From NCBI GenBank assembly GCA_964627055.1, contig CAZVGV010000001.1, forward strand, positions 27,649-91,648: 64,000 nucleotides of DNA, given 5' to 3'. The stretch is from JBBTQS01 sp964627055 (lineage in GTDB: Bacteria > Patescibacteriota > Patescibacteriia > Magasanikbacterales > JBBTQS01). Under the pieces are notes generated by a model that was not told where the DNA came from, searched no databases, and saw only the letters and a list, made by a program, of their open reading frames with translations. This document shows, in pieces, positions 16,955 to 25,477 of the stretch. The position numbers and the translations under genes were made by a program. Positions within the stretch are counted from its first letter, which is position 1; every line of letters starts with the position of its first letter.

Positions 16955-17578
16955 CTAGCACTTGACCAGCACTGTCCCACCTTGGAACGTGCCGAACTTT
17001 TGGACCCCGCACACCTCGAGAGAAGTGAACCGGAGTTCCTTGGACCAGGCATTCTCCATTTGGAACAACGTGGCGAGCTGTGCGACGCGTGGAGCATCCG
17101 TCGCATGGGTGAGTGTGATGTGTGGACGGAATACGTCACCGGTCGATGACCGGATCACGATGTCTTCTCGCCTTTTCTTCGACGCCGTAACTCGTCGCAC
17201 GAGTATCTCGTGTATGGAGCGGATGGCATCGTGTGGCGTGTTGAGTTGCAGGTACCCGATGTCCTCGACCCACTCCGTTTCGCGTGGATGTATCGAGATT
17301 GCATGGAGGAGCCCTGGGTGTATGCCCGGTGTTCCTGCGTGTCCTCGTTGCGCGTAGTTTTGGATTGCTTCAACGATGCCTCGCCATTTCTCCTTGACCT
17401 CAATGACGAGCACTGTGACGTGGGGAAGCGCCACGACAGCGCGCCTTCTCTTCGTCGAGGTCTCTCGTGTTGTGAGTATGAAGTCCGAGTGATTGATCTC
17501 CTTCGCTGCGCGAGCAGAAAGCTCGCGAAGACGAGCACAGGATTGTTCATCAGGGACAAGCGCGAAGTGAAGTTGCAT
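16955..17578 (-). CDS. 2H phosphoesterase superfamily protein (2'-5' RNA ligase-like)
   Basis: The 207-aa protein has the two H-x-T/S motifs that define 2H phosphoesterases: PHVTVLV at residues 52-58 and RPHITLTH in the second half. Relatives act on 2'-5' or cyclic phosphodiester bonds in RNA or nucleotides; the substrate here cannot be told. The start at 17578 has a GGAGAG SD, preceded by a small stem-loop (CTGCC at 17594-17598 with GGCAG at 17604-17608). Upstream is a TTGACA at 17641-17636 with a -10-like element near 17617. The same leader design recurs in other accessory genes of this window. Confidence 0.7.
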   Translation of the reverse strand: MQLHFALVPDEQSCARLRELSARAAKEINHSDFILTTRETSTKRRRAVVALPHVTVLVIEVKEKWRGIVEAIQNYAQRGHAGTPGIHPGLLHAISIHPRETEWVEDIGYLQLNTPHDAIRSIHEILVRRVTASKKRREDIVIRSSTGDVFRPHITLTHATDAPRVAQLATLFQMENAWSKELRFTSLEVCGVQKFGTFQGGTVLVKC

Positions 17579-17639
17579 GTTCGTCTCTCCATTCTGCCAC
17601 TGCGGCAGGGAGTGAATGTATAGTATTTGGAACGAACTG

Positions 17640-18347
17640 TCAACGGTTGTGATGTGCGATGCGTAGCAGCGATCGCATGAATCGAATGCCATCGGCAATG
17701 CGAACAGACGAGCTGGAATGGTATCGGAAGGTGACGGGTATTCCTTGTATCTTGAGCCCCGCTCGGACAGATTGCACAAGCAAATCAACATCGAACGCAA
17801 AACCGTCTTCTGTGGTCTTCGGAATAATGTCGGCCTGCACTTTTTTGGAAAACTGTTTGATGCCGCATTGGGTGTCGCGAACTGGTAGGCGCAGGAGTCC
17901 TGCAGTGATCCATTGCAGTGATTTGGAAACAACCCAGCGGATACGACGTTGTGAGGTGAGACGAACACGCTGTCCAGCAACAATGTCCGCTATATTTCGC
18001 ATTGCGTACATTGTCGTTAGTGTCTCAAGAGGGAATGCTAAATCAGCATCGATGAAGGCGTAGGTGGATGCATCAACTTGCTGCGAACCTTCGCGAATTG
18101 CAGCGCCCTTACCTCGGTTGATGGGGTAGCTTCTGGTGAAGACAGCGAACGGGGCGTGTTCGCTTGCGCCAGAGAGGTGTGTAAGCACGGTGTCTGTTGT
18201 ATCCGTACTGCCATCGTTAACATACACGATGGCCACTCGGATTGAGCGCCATGCTTCTGTAGCAAAGAACGCACTGAGCTGTGCGTGTGTTGCGGGGAGT
18301 CTGTCCGCCTCATTGAAGCAAGGAATGATAAGCGCGTAGTCGTACAT
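17640..18347 (-). CDS. Family 2 glycosyltransferase (dolichyl-phosphate-sugar synthase-like)
   Basis: The 235-aa protein is a GT-A fold family 2 enzyme: IIPCFNEADRLP near the N-terminus, YVNDGSTD, NRGKGAAIREG and the metal-binding FIDADLAFP. DTQCGIKQF followed by FAFDVDLL is typical of dolichyl-phosphate mannose or glucosyl synthases and their bacterial relatives. These move a sugar from a nucleotide donor to a polyprenyl-phosphate at the membrane. No C-terminal membrane segments are seen. The ATG at 18347 fits the family start; nine more codons are open upstream. It is divergent from the thioredoxin-reductase-like gene. Confidence 0.85.
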   Translation of the reverse strand: MYDYALIIPCFNEADRLPATHAQLSAFFATEAWRSIRVAIVYVNDGSTDTTDTVLTHLSGASEHAPFAVFTRSYPINRGKGAAIREGSQQVDASTYAFIDADLAFPLETLTTMYAMRNIADIVAGQRVRLTSQRRIRWVVSKSLQWITAGLLRLPVRDTQCGIKQFSKKVQADIIPKTTEDGFAFDVDLLVQSVRAGLKIQGIPVTFRYHSSSSVRIADGIRFMRSLLRIAHHNR

Positions 18348-18365
18348 GGGGCAATTGTGACCGAC

Positions 18366-18394
18366 TTGAGGCAACAGCGCAAGACTGGTAAGGT
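18366..18394 (+). promoter_or_regulatory. Probable promoter of the thioredoxin-reductase-like gene
   Basis: TTGAGG (18366-18371), 17 bases, TAAGGT (18389-18394), predicting a start near 18401, about 18 bases before the ATG. Confidence 0.4.
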
Positions 18395-18418
18395 GAGGAT
18401 GCTATTTACCATGACAGT

Positions 18419-19345
18419 ATGTACGATCTCATTATTATTGGCGGTTCAGCAGCAGGCACAGCAGCGGCAGTGTATGCATCCAGACGCAAACTCAACTATC
18501 TAGTGATTGCGAAGGATCTATCTGGTGAAGTGGCTGTTGCAGGAGAGGTGGATAATTTTCCAGCCATCGTGCACACGACAGGTATTGCATTGTCCCAGAT
18601 GTTCCAAGAGCAGCAGCGCGCTAACGAAGTGCCGACGCGTGTGGGTAGAATTGTAAGTGCAGTTGAGTTGCAGGACGGTGGGACGTTCCGCATTACTGCA
18701 AAGAATGAACAACAGGAAGAAGAAGTGTACGAAGCTCTCAGTGTGATCGTTGCGACAGGTTCACATCCGCGGTATCTTGGTGTGCCTGGCGAAGAGCAGC
18801 TCAATCATCGCGGCGTAACCTATTGTACGGTGTGCGACGGTCCGCTCTTCCGCAATCGTGTGACGGCGACAATCGGCACCGGCAACTCCGCGCTCGAGTC
18901 TGCACTCATGATGGCGGAGATTGCGAAGAAGCATTACGTTCTCACGAAGTATCCGTCGTTCAAGGGTGAGACAGTACTTATTGATAAGGTTCTCGCGCAC
19001 CCGAATATTGAAATCCTCTCCGAAGCCATGACGCAGCGCATCGAAGGCGAGAACAAAGTTGAGGCGATCGTATACAAGGACAAGACTGGCGAAGAGAAGC
19101 GACTCGAGGTGCAGGGAGTGTTCGTGCATATCGGTCTCATCCCACAGTCAGATTTCATCTTGTGTGTAGAGAAGTTGCCATCTGGGCATATTGTGGTAGA
19201 CAAGCTTGGTCGAACTTCTGTGCCAGGCATCTTTGCAGCTGGGGACGTGACTGATATTCCGTATTACCAGATCGGGATTGCGACGGGTATGGGCATCACT
19301 GCAGCACTTTCGGCAATTAGCTATCTCAATACTCGCGCAGCTTGA
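18419..19345 (+). CDS. trxB: Thioredoxin reductase-like flavoprotein
   Basis: The 308-aa protein has an N-terminal FAD-binding motif IIIGGSAAGTAAAVYA, the redox pair CTVC at residues 136-139, a second nucleotide-binding segment IGTGNSALESALMMAE and the C-terminal GIFAAGDVTD. These are in the order and spacing of bacterial thioredoxin reductases. The second site reads GTGNSALESA rather than the NADPH-typical GGGDSAVEEA with HRR, so the electron donor may not be NADPH. The role would be to reduce thioredoxin or a glutaredoxin-like partner in the cytoplasm. Length is normal. Confidence 0.85.
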   Translation: MYDLIIIGGSAAGTAAAVYASRRKLNYLVIAKDLSGEVAVAGEVDNFPAIVHTTGIALSQMFQEQQRANEVPTRVGRIVSAVELQDGGTFRITAKNEQQEEEVYEALSVIVATGSHPRYLGVPGEEQLNHRGVTYCTVCDGPLFRNRVTATIGTGNSALESALMMAEIAKKHYVLTKYPSFKGETVLIDKVLAHPNIEILSEAMTQRIEGENKVEAIVYKDKTGEEKRLEVQGVFVHIGLIPQSDFILCVEKLPSGHIVVDKLGRTSVPGIFAAGDVTDIPYYQIGIATGMGITAALSAISYLNTRAA

Positions 19346-19419
19346 CGAATACGAATACCGTTGATACCCTCATACCTCCGCTCACTTTCGGGCGGAGGTA
19401 ATGTGTGGAGGAAGCAGCG

Positions 19420-20181
19420 ATGCATTCGATGACGTGGAGAGATCGATTGGCGCAGCGTCGAGCGGCCTGCGAGGATTCAGCCGAAGTCGAGGATGTCGAT
19501 ACGCTCGTTCAAAACAGTGAGCAGCGCACGCTCTGGTACAAGGAAATCGGAACGGGGAACATCGTGAACTCCGGAGAGGTGTTCTTCGGCGTTCGTGCGT
19601 ACCACTTCCGAATCTGGGTCGGCGGTACGTGGGTTGAGTACTTGCACCCCATGCTCGACTACCGGAAGCAGGACCCGGGCTACATCGTGCTGTTCACAGA
19701 TTCCAGGATGGAACGCGTGATCGTCCAGGCCAAGTTCGGCGGGGGCAACCCCGGGGCTTCGCTGCTCGATCCTCTGCGGGAGTCCAAGAAGGGCATGCTC
19801 GTAGCGCCTACATTCGAGGCCAGCGCGTCCAATCTCAAGGCCGGCGTCACGGCGGTTGGGAACGCAGCCATCGTCCATGAGGCCATTGCCCGAGGCGAAC
19901 TGATGGGTCCAGAGATCATCCAGGACGAAAATCGGTTCTGTCTCAAGCGCAATGGTGAGCAGGTGCTCGTCTTGAATGATGAGCGCTGGGAGAAGGCTGT
20001 GCAAAGCCTCGCTCCGCGAGAATTTGTGGTAACGCTCGAAGAACTCATTGAGATCGTGTTCGACGGCGACTCTGGTGCCGGGCATGGCGGACGGGCACGT
20101 AGTGAAGCGAACGAGCATCTTGCGCAAGTGTTCGGGATCTTCATGGCAATTCGACATCGCCGCATGTTCGCAGCATCGTAA
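19420..20181 (+). CDS. NDP-hexose 2,3-dehydratase-like protein
   Basis: The 253-aa protein resembles one half of NDP-hexose 2,3-dehydratases (EvaA/TylCVI type), which remove water from NDP-4-keto-6-deoxysugars in deoxysugar pathways. The matching pattern is FFGVRAYHFR, then a strand run ending VIVQAKFGGGNPG, then APTFEASASNLKAG (compare LMQAK.EPGN and SPTVQATRSNY in the family, from memory), then RFCLKRNG. No other deoxysugar gene is nearby, so function is uncertain. The ATG at 19420 is chosen for GGAGG at 19407-19411. A stem-loop (CCTCCGC at 19375-19381 with GCGGAGG at 19392-19398) sits just before it. It is GC-richer than its neighbours, suggesting acquisition. Confidence 0.5.
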   Translation: MHSMTWRDRLAQRRAACEDSAEVEDVDTLVQNSEQRTLWYKEIGTGNIVNSGEVFFGVRAYHFRIWVGGTWVEYLHPMLDYRKQDPGYIVLFTDSRMERVIVQAKFGGGNPGASLLDPLRESKKGMLVAPTFEASASNLKAGVTAVGNAAIVHEAIARGELMGPEIIQDENRFCLKRNGEQVLVLNDERWEKAVQSLAPREFVVTLEELIEIVFDGDSGAGHGGRARSEANEHLAQVFGIFMAIRHRRMFAAS

Positions 20182-20202
20182 TTTCTGAAGAGGAGAGGAT
20201 CA

Positions 20203-20784
20203 ATGAAAGAACGATGGACAGCAACGGCGTACTTCTCCTACGGAGCAATTCAGGGAGGTGCGCCACATCCGGTGGGGAAGATCGACGTGATGATCGTGCC
20301 TCGAGAGCTGGTCGAGGGTGAAGAGCCCTTCGAGATCATCCGTTACTACCACGACAGCCTCGAAGAAAATCCGAACCGTGGCATGGTCAGCTACTACGAG
20401 ATCATGGCGATGCTCTCGCCGTCTCAGTTGGCAGCGGCGCAGGTCAGGATCGACACTCGTGGGAGTGTGACCGGGATTCGTCCTGACACGCAGCATGCAA
20501 CGGCGGCGGCAAAGAAAGTCGTCGCTCTGCTGCTCACGCTGCGTAGCTCCTTCGATCACGAGGTCATGATCCTACATTCACGTGAACCTGGTGAGCTGGA
20601 AGGAGGCTATTTGCACCGGCTTACAGCGATTAACGGAAGTATCCCCAAGGACGTCAAGATCCTCTACGTACCTCCGGGATGCCCGATCAAGCTGGCGAAT
20701 GGCGCGCGTCCGTTGCGCCTTCATGTCGGAATCACGTGGGAGGAATTCCTGCAGGAGATCCGCACGATGCCAGCGTCGAGCTGA
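20203..20784 (+). CDS. Hypothetical protein paired with the dehydratase-like gene
   Basis: I do not recognise this 193-aa protein (start MKERWTATAYFSYGAIQGG). It appears soluble, with a mix of strands and helices and no signal peptide or metal motif. The C-terminal part, LHVGITWEEFLQEI, ends in an amphipathic helix. It follows the NDP-hexose-dehydratase-like gene by 21 bases, has its own strong SD (GAGGAGAGG) and shares its GC-rich style, so the two probably form one acquired transcription unit. A hairpin terminator follows. Confidence 0.6.
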   Translation: MKERWTATAYFSYGAIQGGAPHPVGKIDVMIVPRELVEGEEPFEIIRYYHDSLEENPNRGMVSYYEIMAMLSPSQLAAAQVRIDTRGSVTGIRPDTQHATAAAKKVVALLLTLRSSFDHEVMILHSREPGELEGGYLHRLTAINGSIPKDVKILYVPPGCPIKLANGARPLRLHVGITWEEFLQEIRTMPASS

Positions 20785-20803
20785 TCGCAACGCAACAACC
20801 ACG

Positions 20804-20840
20804 AGGCGTCCAAGGAACAAGAAGTTCTGCGGGCGCCTTT
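20804..20840 (+). terminator. Terminator of the dehydratase-like pair
   Basis: AGGCGTCC (20804-20811) pairs with GGGCGCCT (20831-20838) with an inner GAAC/GTTC stem, followed by TTTGTGTT. It abuts the promoter of the next operon. Confidence 0.6.
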
Positions 20841-20841
20841 G

Positions 20842-20850
20842 TGTTATAAT
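20842..20850 (+). promoter_or_regulatory. Extended -10 promoter of the transketolase operon
   Basis: TGTTATAAT gives a TGn extended -10 with a perfect TATAAT (20845-20850). No good -35 is seen. The start codon at 20861 lies only 10 bases downstream, so the mRNA would be almost leaderless. Confidence 0.6.
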
Positions 20851-20860
20851 GATGCAAGCT

Positions 20861-21718
20861 ATGCCCATTCACGACACCAAAGTGCAACAGCTCGAGCGAA
20901 TCGCTACTGCGATCCGCAAGGATATTATTGAGATGCTTGTTGCAGCTGGTTCAGGTCATACAGCAGGACCGTTAGGGATGGCAGATATTTTTACGGCGTT
21001 GTACTTTCATATTTTGCATCACGATGCGAAGCAGCCGGAGTGGGAGGAACGCGATCGTGTAATCCTCAGCAATGGGCATATTTGTCCGGTGTGGTATGCG
21101 ACATTGGCGCATGCTGGCTATTTTGCAAAAAAAGAGTTGAAAACATTACGCCAACTTCATACGCGCCTGCAAGGACATCCCCATCGAGGATCATTGCCGG
21201 GAATTGAGAATACGAGTGGGCCATTGGGGCAGGGCGCATCAGTTGCTGTTGGTGTTGCGCTCGCTGGTCAAATGCGCAAACGCACGTACGAAACATTTCT
21301 ACTCACTTCAGACGGCGAAATTCAAGAAGGGCAATACTGGGAAGCGATGATGTTCGCGGGTAATCGTCCGCTGCATCGGCTTACAGTCATTGTTGATCGC
21401 AACAATATACAAATTGACGGGAACACGGAGACGGTTGCGCCGATTGAACCGCTCGCGGCGAAGTTTGCCGCGTTTAATTTCCATGTGATTGAGATTGACG
21501 GGCACAATATTCGACAGATTGTGGAGGCGTGTGACGAGGCACGGGCAATTTATGAGCGGCCAGTAGCAATTATTGCGCATACAATTCCGGGGAAGGGAGT
21601 AGATTTCATGGAATTCGATTACAACTGGCATGGCAAGCCACCGGCAAAGGACGAAGCAAAGCGTGCACTCCACCAGTTGCGCACGCTCGGCGGCAAAGTG
21701 AAAAGTGAGCACGAATAA
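20861..21718 (+). CDS. Transketolase, N-terminal (thiamine-diphosphate/pyrophosphate-binding) subunit
   Basis: Transketolase moves two-carbon units in the non-oxidative pentose phosphate pathway. This 285-aa polypeptide is the N-terminal half: the start MPIHDTKVQQLERIA, GSGHTAGPLGMADIFTALYF, the diphosphate-binding SDGEIQEGQYWEA and VDRNNIQIDG with the downstream TIPGKGVDFMEFDYNWHGK. The C-terminal half is the next gene, an arrangement found in many archaea, CPR and some other bacteria. ATG 20861 is chosen because earlier ATGs overlap the -10 box. The stop codon overlaps or abuts the start of the second subunit, favouring balanced synthesis. Confidence 0.93.
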   Translation: MPIHDTKVQQLERIATAIRKDIIEMLVAAGSGHTAGPLGMADIFTALYFHILHHDAKQPEWEERDRVILSNGHICPVWYATLAHAGYFAKKELKTLRQLHTRLQGHPHRGSLPGIENTSGPLGQGASVAVGVALAGQMRKRTYETFLLTSDGEIQEGQYWEAMMFAGNRPLHRLTVIVDRNNIQIDGNTETVAPIEPLAAKFAAFNFHVIEIDGHNIRQIVEACDEARAIYERPVAIIAHTIPGKGVDFMEFDYNWHGKPPAKDEAKRALHQLRTLGGKVKSEHE

Positions 21719-21719
21719 T

Positions 21720-22703
21720 ATGGTCATTCAGCTCGCGAAACATCTCGCATCGAATCTCCTGAGCAAGCCAGAGTACGCACTAACACGTGATGGCTATGGT
21801 CATGGCGTGGTTGAGGCTGCAGAGAAAGATCCGCACATCGCGGTGTTGTGTTGTGATCTCACGGAGTCTACGCGTTCGCACTGGTTCCGTGACAAATTTC
21901 CAGAACGATTTATTGAAGTGGGTGTAGCAGAGCAGAACATGGCTGGGATTGCTGCTGGAATGGCGGCGGAGGGCTACATTCCGTTCATTTCAAGTTATGC
22001 TGTATTCTCGCCGGGGCGTAATTGGGATCAGATTCGCGTATCACTCTGCTATTCCAATACCAATGTGAAGGTGATGGGCGCGCATGCGGGGATTTCGGTA
22101 GGACCAGACGGCGCCACGCACCAAGCGCTCGAGGATATGGCGATAATGCGCGTGCTGCCGAACATGGTTGTACTTGCGCCGTGTGATATGGAAGAGACGC
22201 GCAAGGCGATTCATGCTGCAGCGCTCTACAATGGACCGGTGTATATTCGGTTTGCACGCGAGAAGACCGCAGTGATGACAACAGCAAAATCGCCGTTTGC
22301 CATCGGAAAGGCAGAAGTCTTTGCACAAGGTACAGATGTGACGATCGTGGCATGCGGACCGCTCTTGTACGAGGCGTTGCATGCAGCGCAATTGCTGTTG
22401 AAGCATGGAGTGCATGCGGAAGTAATTAACATGCCGTCGCTCAAGCCGTTTGATGAGAAGACATTGCTCACATCGGTCAAGAAAACTGGATGCGTCGTCA
22501 CGGTTGAGGAGCATCAGATCATTGGGGGATTGTTCGGTGCGGTTGCTGAGACGCTTGCGCAGTCACATCCAGTACCGATTGTCCCGGTTGGTATGCATGA
22601 TTCATTTGGACAATCCGGAACACCTGACGAACTTCTGGAATTGTACGGAATGCGCGCACAAAATATTGTTGCTGCTGCACGCGCTGCTATCAAGAAACGT
22701 TAG
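21720..22703 (+). CDS. Transketolase, C-terminal subunit
   Basis: This 327-aa polypeptide carries the pyrimidine-binding and C-terminal domains of transketolase: CCDLTESTRSHWF, the cofactor glutamate region RFIEVGVAEQNMAGIAAGMA, GISVGPDGATHQALEDMA and a C-terminal Rossmann-like domain with VVTVEEHQIIGGLFGAVAE. It must pair with the upstream subunit to make an active enzyme. The ATG at 21720 begins 1 base after the previous stop codon. A GTG at 21705 would give five more residues and a 14-base overlap. 1-deoxyxylulose-5-phosphate synthase shares the fold, but the split form and neighbours favour transketolase. Confidence 0.92.
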   Translation: MVIQLAKHLASNLLSKPEYALTRDGYGHGVVEAAEKDPHIAVLCCDLTESTRSHWFRDKFPERFIEVGVAEQNMAGIAAGMAAEGYIPFISSYAVFSPGRNWDQIRVSLCYSNTNVKVMGAHAGISVGPDGATHQALEDMAIMRVLPNMVVLAPCDMEETRKAIHAAALYNGPVYIRFAREKTAVMTTAKSPFAIGKAEVFAQGTDVTIVACGPLLYEALHAAQLLLKHGVHAEVINMPSLKPFDEKTLLTSVKKTGCVVTVEEHQIIGGLFGAVAETLAQSHPVPIVPVGMHDSFGQSGTPDELLELYGMRAQNIVAAARAAIKKR

Positions 22704-22712
22704 CCACATTGT

Positions 22713-23681
22713 ATGTTCGACATGATTACGTTGGGTGACGCTACGATCGATACCCTCATTGAGGTTGGTGATGCGTCTGTTGCGTGTTCAGTGGATCGAC
22801 GTAACTGCTTGTTGCAATTACGGTATGGAGACAAGTTACCAGTTGAGAACATGGCGCAAAAAGTGGCAGGGAACGCAGCGAATAATGCGGTTGGGTGCGC
22901 GCGATTAGGGATGCGAACTGCAATCCATACCATTCTTGGAGTCGATCAGAGTGGTGACGCAATTGTGCAGACATTTGTAGAGAACAAAGTGTCACGAGAA
23001 TTCGTTGAGCGCGATCGCAAACACGCTACCAATGCTTCGACGGTTATTAGATTCCAGGGAGATCGAACGATTCTGGTGTATCACGCACCTCGCGCGTACA
23101 AATTGCCCAAGCTGCCGCGCTCGAAGTGGATCTACTTCACGAGTCTTGCTGCAGGGCACAAGGCGTACAACGCGCAGGTTATCGCGCACACAGAACGCAC
23201 TGGCACACGACTCGCGTATAATCCAGGTACGTACCAATTCCTCGAAGGCATCGATGAAGTAAAGAAGGTGATTGCTGTGACACATGCACTCTTTGTGAAC
23301 GTCGAGGAGGCACAACGTATTGTGGGAAAGAAGTCAGTGAATGAATGTCTGCGCGCATTGTATAAGCTCGGTGCTGCCATGGTTTTCATCACAGATGGCC
23401 CGAAGGGGGCAACGGCGTACGATGGTGAGGAGATGTACTTCATGCCGATCCTGCGTACGAAAGTGATAGAGCGTACCGGGGCAGGTGACTCATTCGCCGT
23501 CGGCGTAATTGCGGCGCTGAATGAAGGTGTCAGTATGGCAACAGCACTCACCTGGGGTGCGGCAAATAGTAGTAGTGTTATACTGCAAGTTGGGCCCCAA
23601 GACGGTTTGCTGTACCGCAACGAGATCGAAGCGTTCTACCGCAAATACGGCAAGGGGATTCGTCCGAAGAAGATTTCATAA
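22713..23681 (+). CDS. PfkB-family carbohydrate kinase
   Basis: The 322-aa protein is a ribokinase-fold sugar or nucleoside kinase: N-terminal MITLGDATIDTLIEV, the GNAANNAVGCARLG substrate-side motif and the C-terminal signature ERTGAGDSFAVGVIAAL with the catalytic Asp in GAGDSF. Substrate is not determined by sequence; a fructose, ribose or nucleoside kinase would all fit. Its place between transketolase and class II aldolase suggests it feeds sugar phosphates into this carbon route. It starts 9 bases after the transketolase subunit and is followed by the aldolase after 10 bases. Confidence 0.88.
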   Translation: MFDMITLGDATIDTLIEVGDASVACSVDRRNCLLQLRYGDKLPVENMAQKVAGNAANNAVGCARLGMRTAIHTILGVDQSGDAIVQTFVENKVSREFVERDRKHATNASTVIRFQGDRTILVYHAPRAYKLPKLPRSKWIYFTSLAAGHKAYNAQVIAHTERTGTRLAYNPGTYQFLEGIDEVKKVIAVTHALFVNVEEAQRIVGKKSVNECLRALYKLGAAMVFITDGPKGATAYDGEEMYFMPILRTKVIERTGAGDSFAVGVIAALNEGVSMATALTWGAANSSSVILQVGPQDGLLYRNEIEAFYRKYGKGIRPKKIS

Positions 23682-23691
23682 TTGGAGACGT

Positions 23692-24603
23692 ATGCGTGCA
23701 ACACTTACCGATATTTTGCCCCACGCACAACTGCATGGGTATGCCGTTGGTGCATTTAATTTCAGTTCCATGGAGACGGCGCAGGCAATTGTAGCTGCGG
23801 CGGAGCGTGCGAAGTCGCCTGTGGTGTTGCAGACGAGTGGCGGCGCAATTGAGTACGCCGGCATGGTGTATCTGGGTGTGATCTCGTGGGTTGCATCGCA
23901 GTCAGTGAAGGTGCCAGTGGTAGTGCATTTGGATCACGGACATGATGTAAAGCTTGTTCGTGCAGCAATACAGTCAGGTTACTACACAAGTGTCATGATT
24001 GATGCGTCGCATTTGCCATTCAAGGAGAATGTGAAGACGGTTAAGAAGATTGTGGACGAGGCACATGCTGCCGGAATCTCAGTGGAAGCAGAACTGGGCC
24101 CAATTCCAGGCAAGGAAGACAAGGTGAGTGTGAAGAATCGTGACGCGTTCTTTACAGACCCTGCGCAAGCCGCAGAGTTCGTGGAAATGACGGGGTGCGA
24201 TGCGCTTGCTGTGTCAGTAGGAACAGCGCATGGTGCATTCAAGCATGCAGGGATTGCGGGGAAGGTGGATATGAAACGTCTCGCAGCTATCGCGTCGGCA
24301 GTGAATGTGCCGTTGGTGTTGCATGGCGCGAGCAATGTGGATCCAAAGCTTGCAAAGAAAATGGGACTCGCAAAAGCAGAAGGTATGAGCGATAGCGATA
24401 TCAAGAAGGCGATCAAGACTGGCATCACCAAAATTAATATTGATACAGATTTGCGATTGGCATATACAAGCGCATTACGCGCGGCGCTCACGAAGAATCC
24501 GCGTGAGTTCGATCCACGTGTGTACACTGATGTGGCACGCGATGCGGTACAGGGCGTGGTCGAGAAGAAGGTGCGCATGTTCGGTGGTGCGAGATCAGAT
24601 TGA
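23692..24603 (+). CDS. fba: Class II fructose-bisphosphate aldolase
   Basis: Class II aldolases use zinc to cleave fructose-1,6-bisphosphate or related sugar bisphosphates. The 303-aa protein shows the zinc ligands and active-site motifs in order: VVHLDHGHD, the glutamate in SVEAELGPIPG, AVSVGTAHGAF, VLHGASN and KINIDTDLRLAY. A related ketose-bisphosphate (for example tagatose) activity cannot be excluded. The ATG at 23692 has GGAG seven bases upstream; an open frame extends back into the kinase gene. It is last in the operon and is followed by a short hairpin terminator. Confidence 0.92.
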   Translation: MRATLTDILPHAQLHGYAVGAFNFSSMETAQAIVAAAERAKSPVVLQTSGGAIEYAGMVYLGVISWVASQSVKVPVVVHLDHGHDVKLVRAAIQSGYYTSVMIDASHLPFKENVKTVKKIVDEAHAAGISVEAELGPIPGKEDKVSVKNRDAFFTDPAQAAEFVEMTGCDALAVSVGTAHGAFKHAGIAGKVDMKRLAAIASAVNVPLVLHGASNVDPKLAKKMGLAKAEGMSDSDIKKAIKTGITKINIDTDLRLAYTSALRAALTKNPREFDPRVYTDVARDAVQGVVEKKVRMFGGARSD

Positions 24604-24616
24604 ATTGCTTCGAAGC

Positions 24617-24641
24617 CTCACCCTGTTGGGTGGTTCTTTTG
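24617..24641 (+). terminator. Terminator of the carbon operon
   Basis: CACCC (24619-24623) pairs with GGGTG (24628-24632) around TGTT, followed by GTTCTTTTG. Confidence 0.6.
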
Positions 24642-24693
24642 TTATTCTGGCGTTTTTGTCCCCATGTGCTACACTTATAAAAACGTACTAAAT

Positions 24694-25437
24694 ATGAAAG
24701 ATCTTGCTCCGCTTTTGCGCTCACTTGGCCTACTGGACAGTGAAATCAAAGTCTATGTTGCTGGCCTCACTCGAGGTGCCGGCACGATCCTGGATTTCAC
24801 CAAGGCGACGCACTTGTCCCGCCAGGCAGTGTATACGGCGGTGGACGCACTTACTGACCGCGGCCTTTTTTCTAATGTAATGCGTGGGAAAAAGCGCTAC
24901 TTCGCCGCAGAGCAACCCAACAAGCTCATTGCGTACGCGCATCGCTACCACCATGACGTGGCAACCAAGATTGCAGACCTTGAACAGATGTTGCCAGAAC
25001 TTACATTGCAAGCAGGTGGTGACAAGCCGATCGTTCGCCTCTTTGAGGGCAAGGAGGGGGTGCGTGCGATCATGGAAGATTGGGCCAATACCGACTTCAA
25101 GGAAATGGATGAAATTGCGGACACGGACGCACTCTTCACAGTGTTAACACCGGAAGACCTTGCGCCTCTACGCAAGATTCTTAAGAAGCGCGATGTGAAG
25201 GTTCGTGGGATGTACATGGGCAAGAAGCGGTCCGAAGGGACGGTTGGAGACTTGCATACCATCACGAGCAAAGAAGGGGAGTTCAAATCACATATTGGCG
25301 TGTACGGCGACAAGATTAACCTCGTCACGTTCGAGGGTAAGATGTATTCTGCAATTGTAGAAAGCAAACGACTTGCTCAGGCAATGCGAACACTATTTCA
25401 CCTCGCGATTGAGGGAGTGAAGGCTCAAAAAAAGTAG
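24694..25437 (+). CDS. TrmB-family transcriptional regulator
   Basis: The 247-aa protein has the TrmB-type N-terminal winged helix (about residues 1-75, with LGLLDSEIKVYVAGL and LSRQAVYTAVDALTDRGL), a short coiled coil (about 80-110) and a C-terminal domain of about 130 residues. TrmB proteins are sugar-sensing regulators in archaea and are often numerous in CPR genomes. The sugar-binding domain here is shorter than in archaeal TrmB. The ATG at 24694 follows a TGCTACACT extended -10 (24668-24675). Regulation of the adjacent carbon operon is plausible but not shown. Confidence 0.8.
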   Translation: MKDLAPLLRSLGLLDSEIKVYVAGLTRGAGTILDFTKATHLSRQAVYTAVDALTDRGLFSNVMRGKKRYFAAEQPNKLIAYAHRYHHDVATKIADLEQMLPELTLQAGGDKPIVRLFEGKEGVRAIMEDWANTDFKEMDEIADTDALFTVLTPEDLAPLRKILKKRDVKVRGMYMGKKRSEGTVGDLHTITSKEGEFKSHIGVYGDKINLVTFEGKMYSAIVESKRLAQAMRTLFHLAIEGVKAQKK

Positions 25438-25448
25438 TAAAAAATGAG

Positions 25449-25477
25449 AAAGTCCAGTACGTTGTACGGGACTTTCT
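25449..25477 (+). terminator. Terminator after trmB
   Basis: AGAAAGTCC (25449-25455 core) pairs with GGACTTTCT (25469-25477), with an inner GTAC/GTAC stem. The downstream arm ends in a T-rich stretch. Confidence 0.8.
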
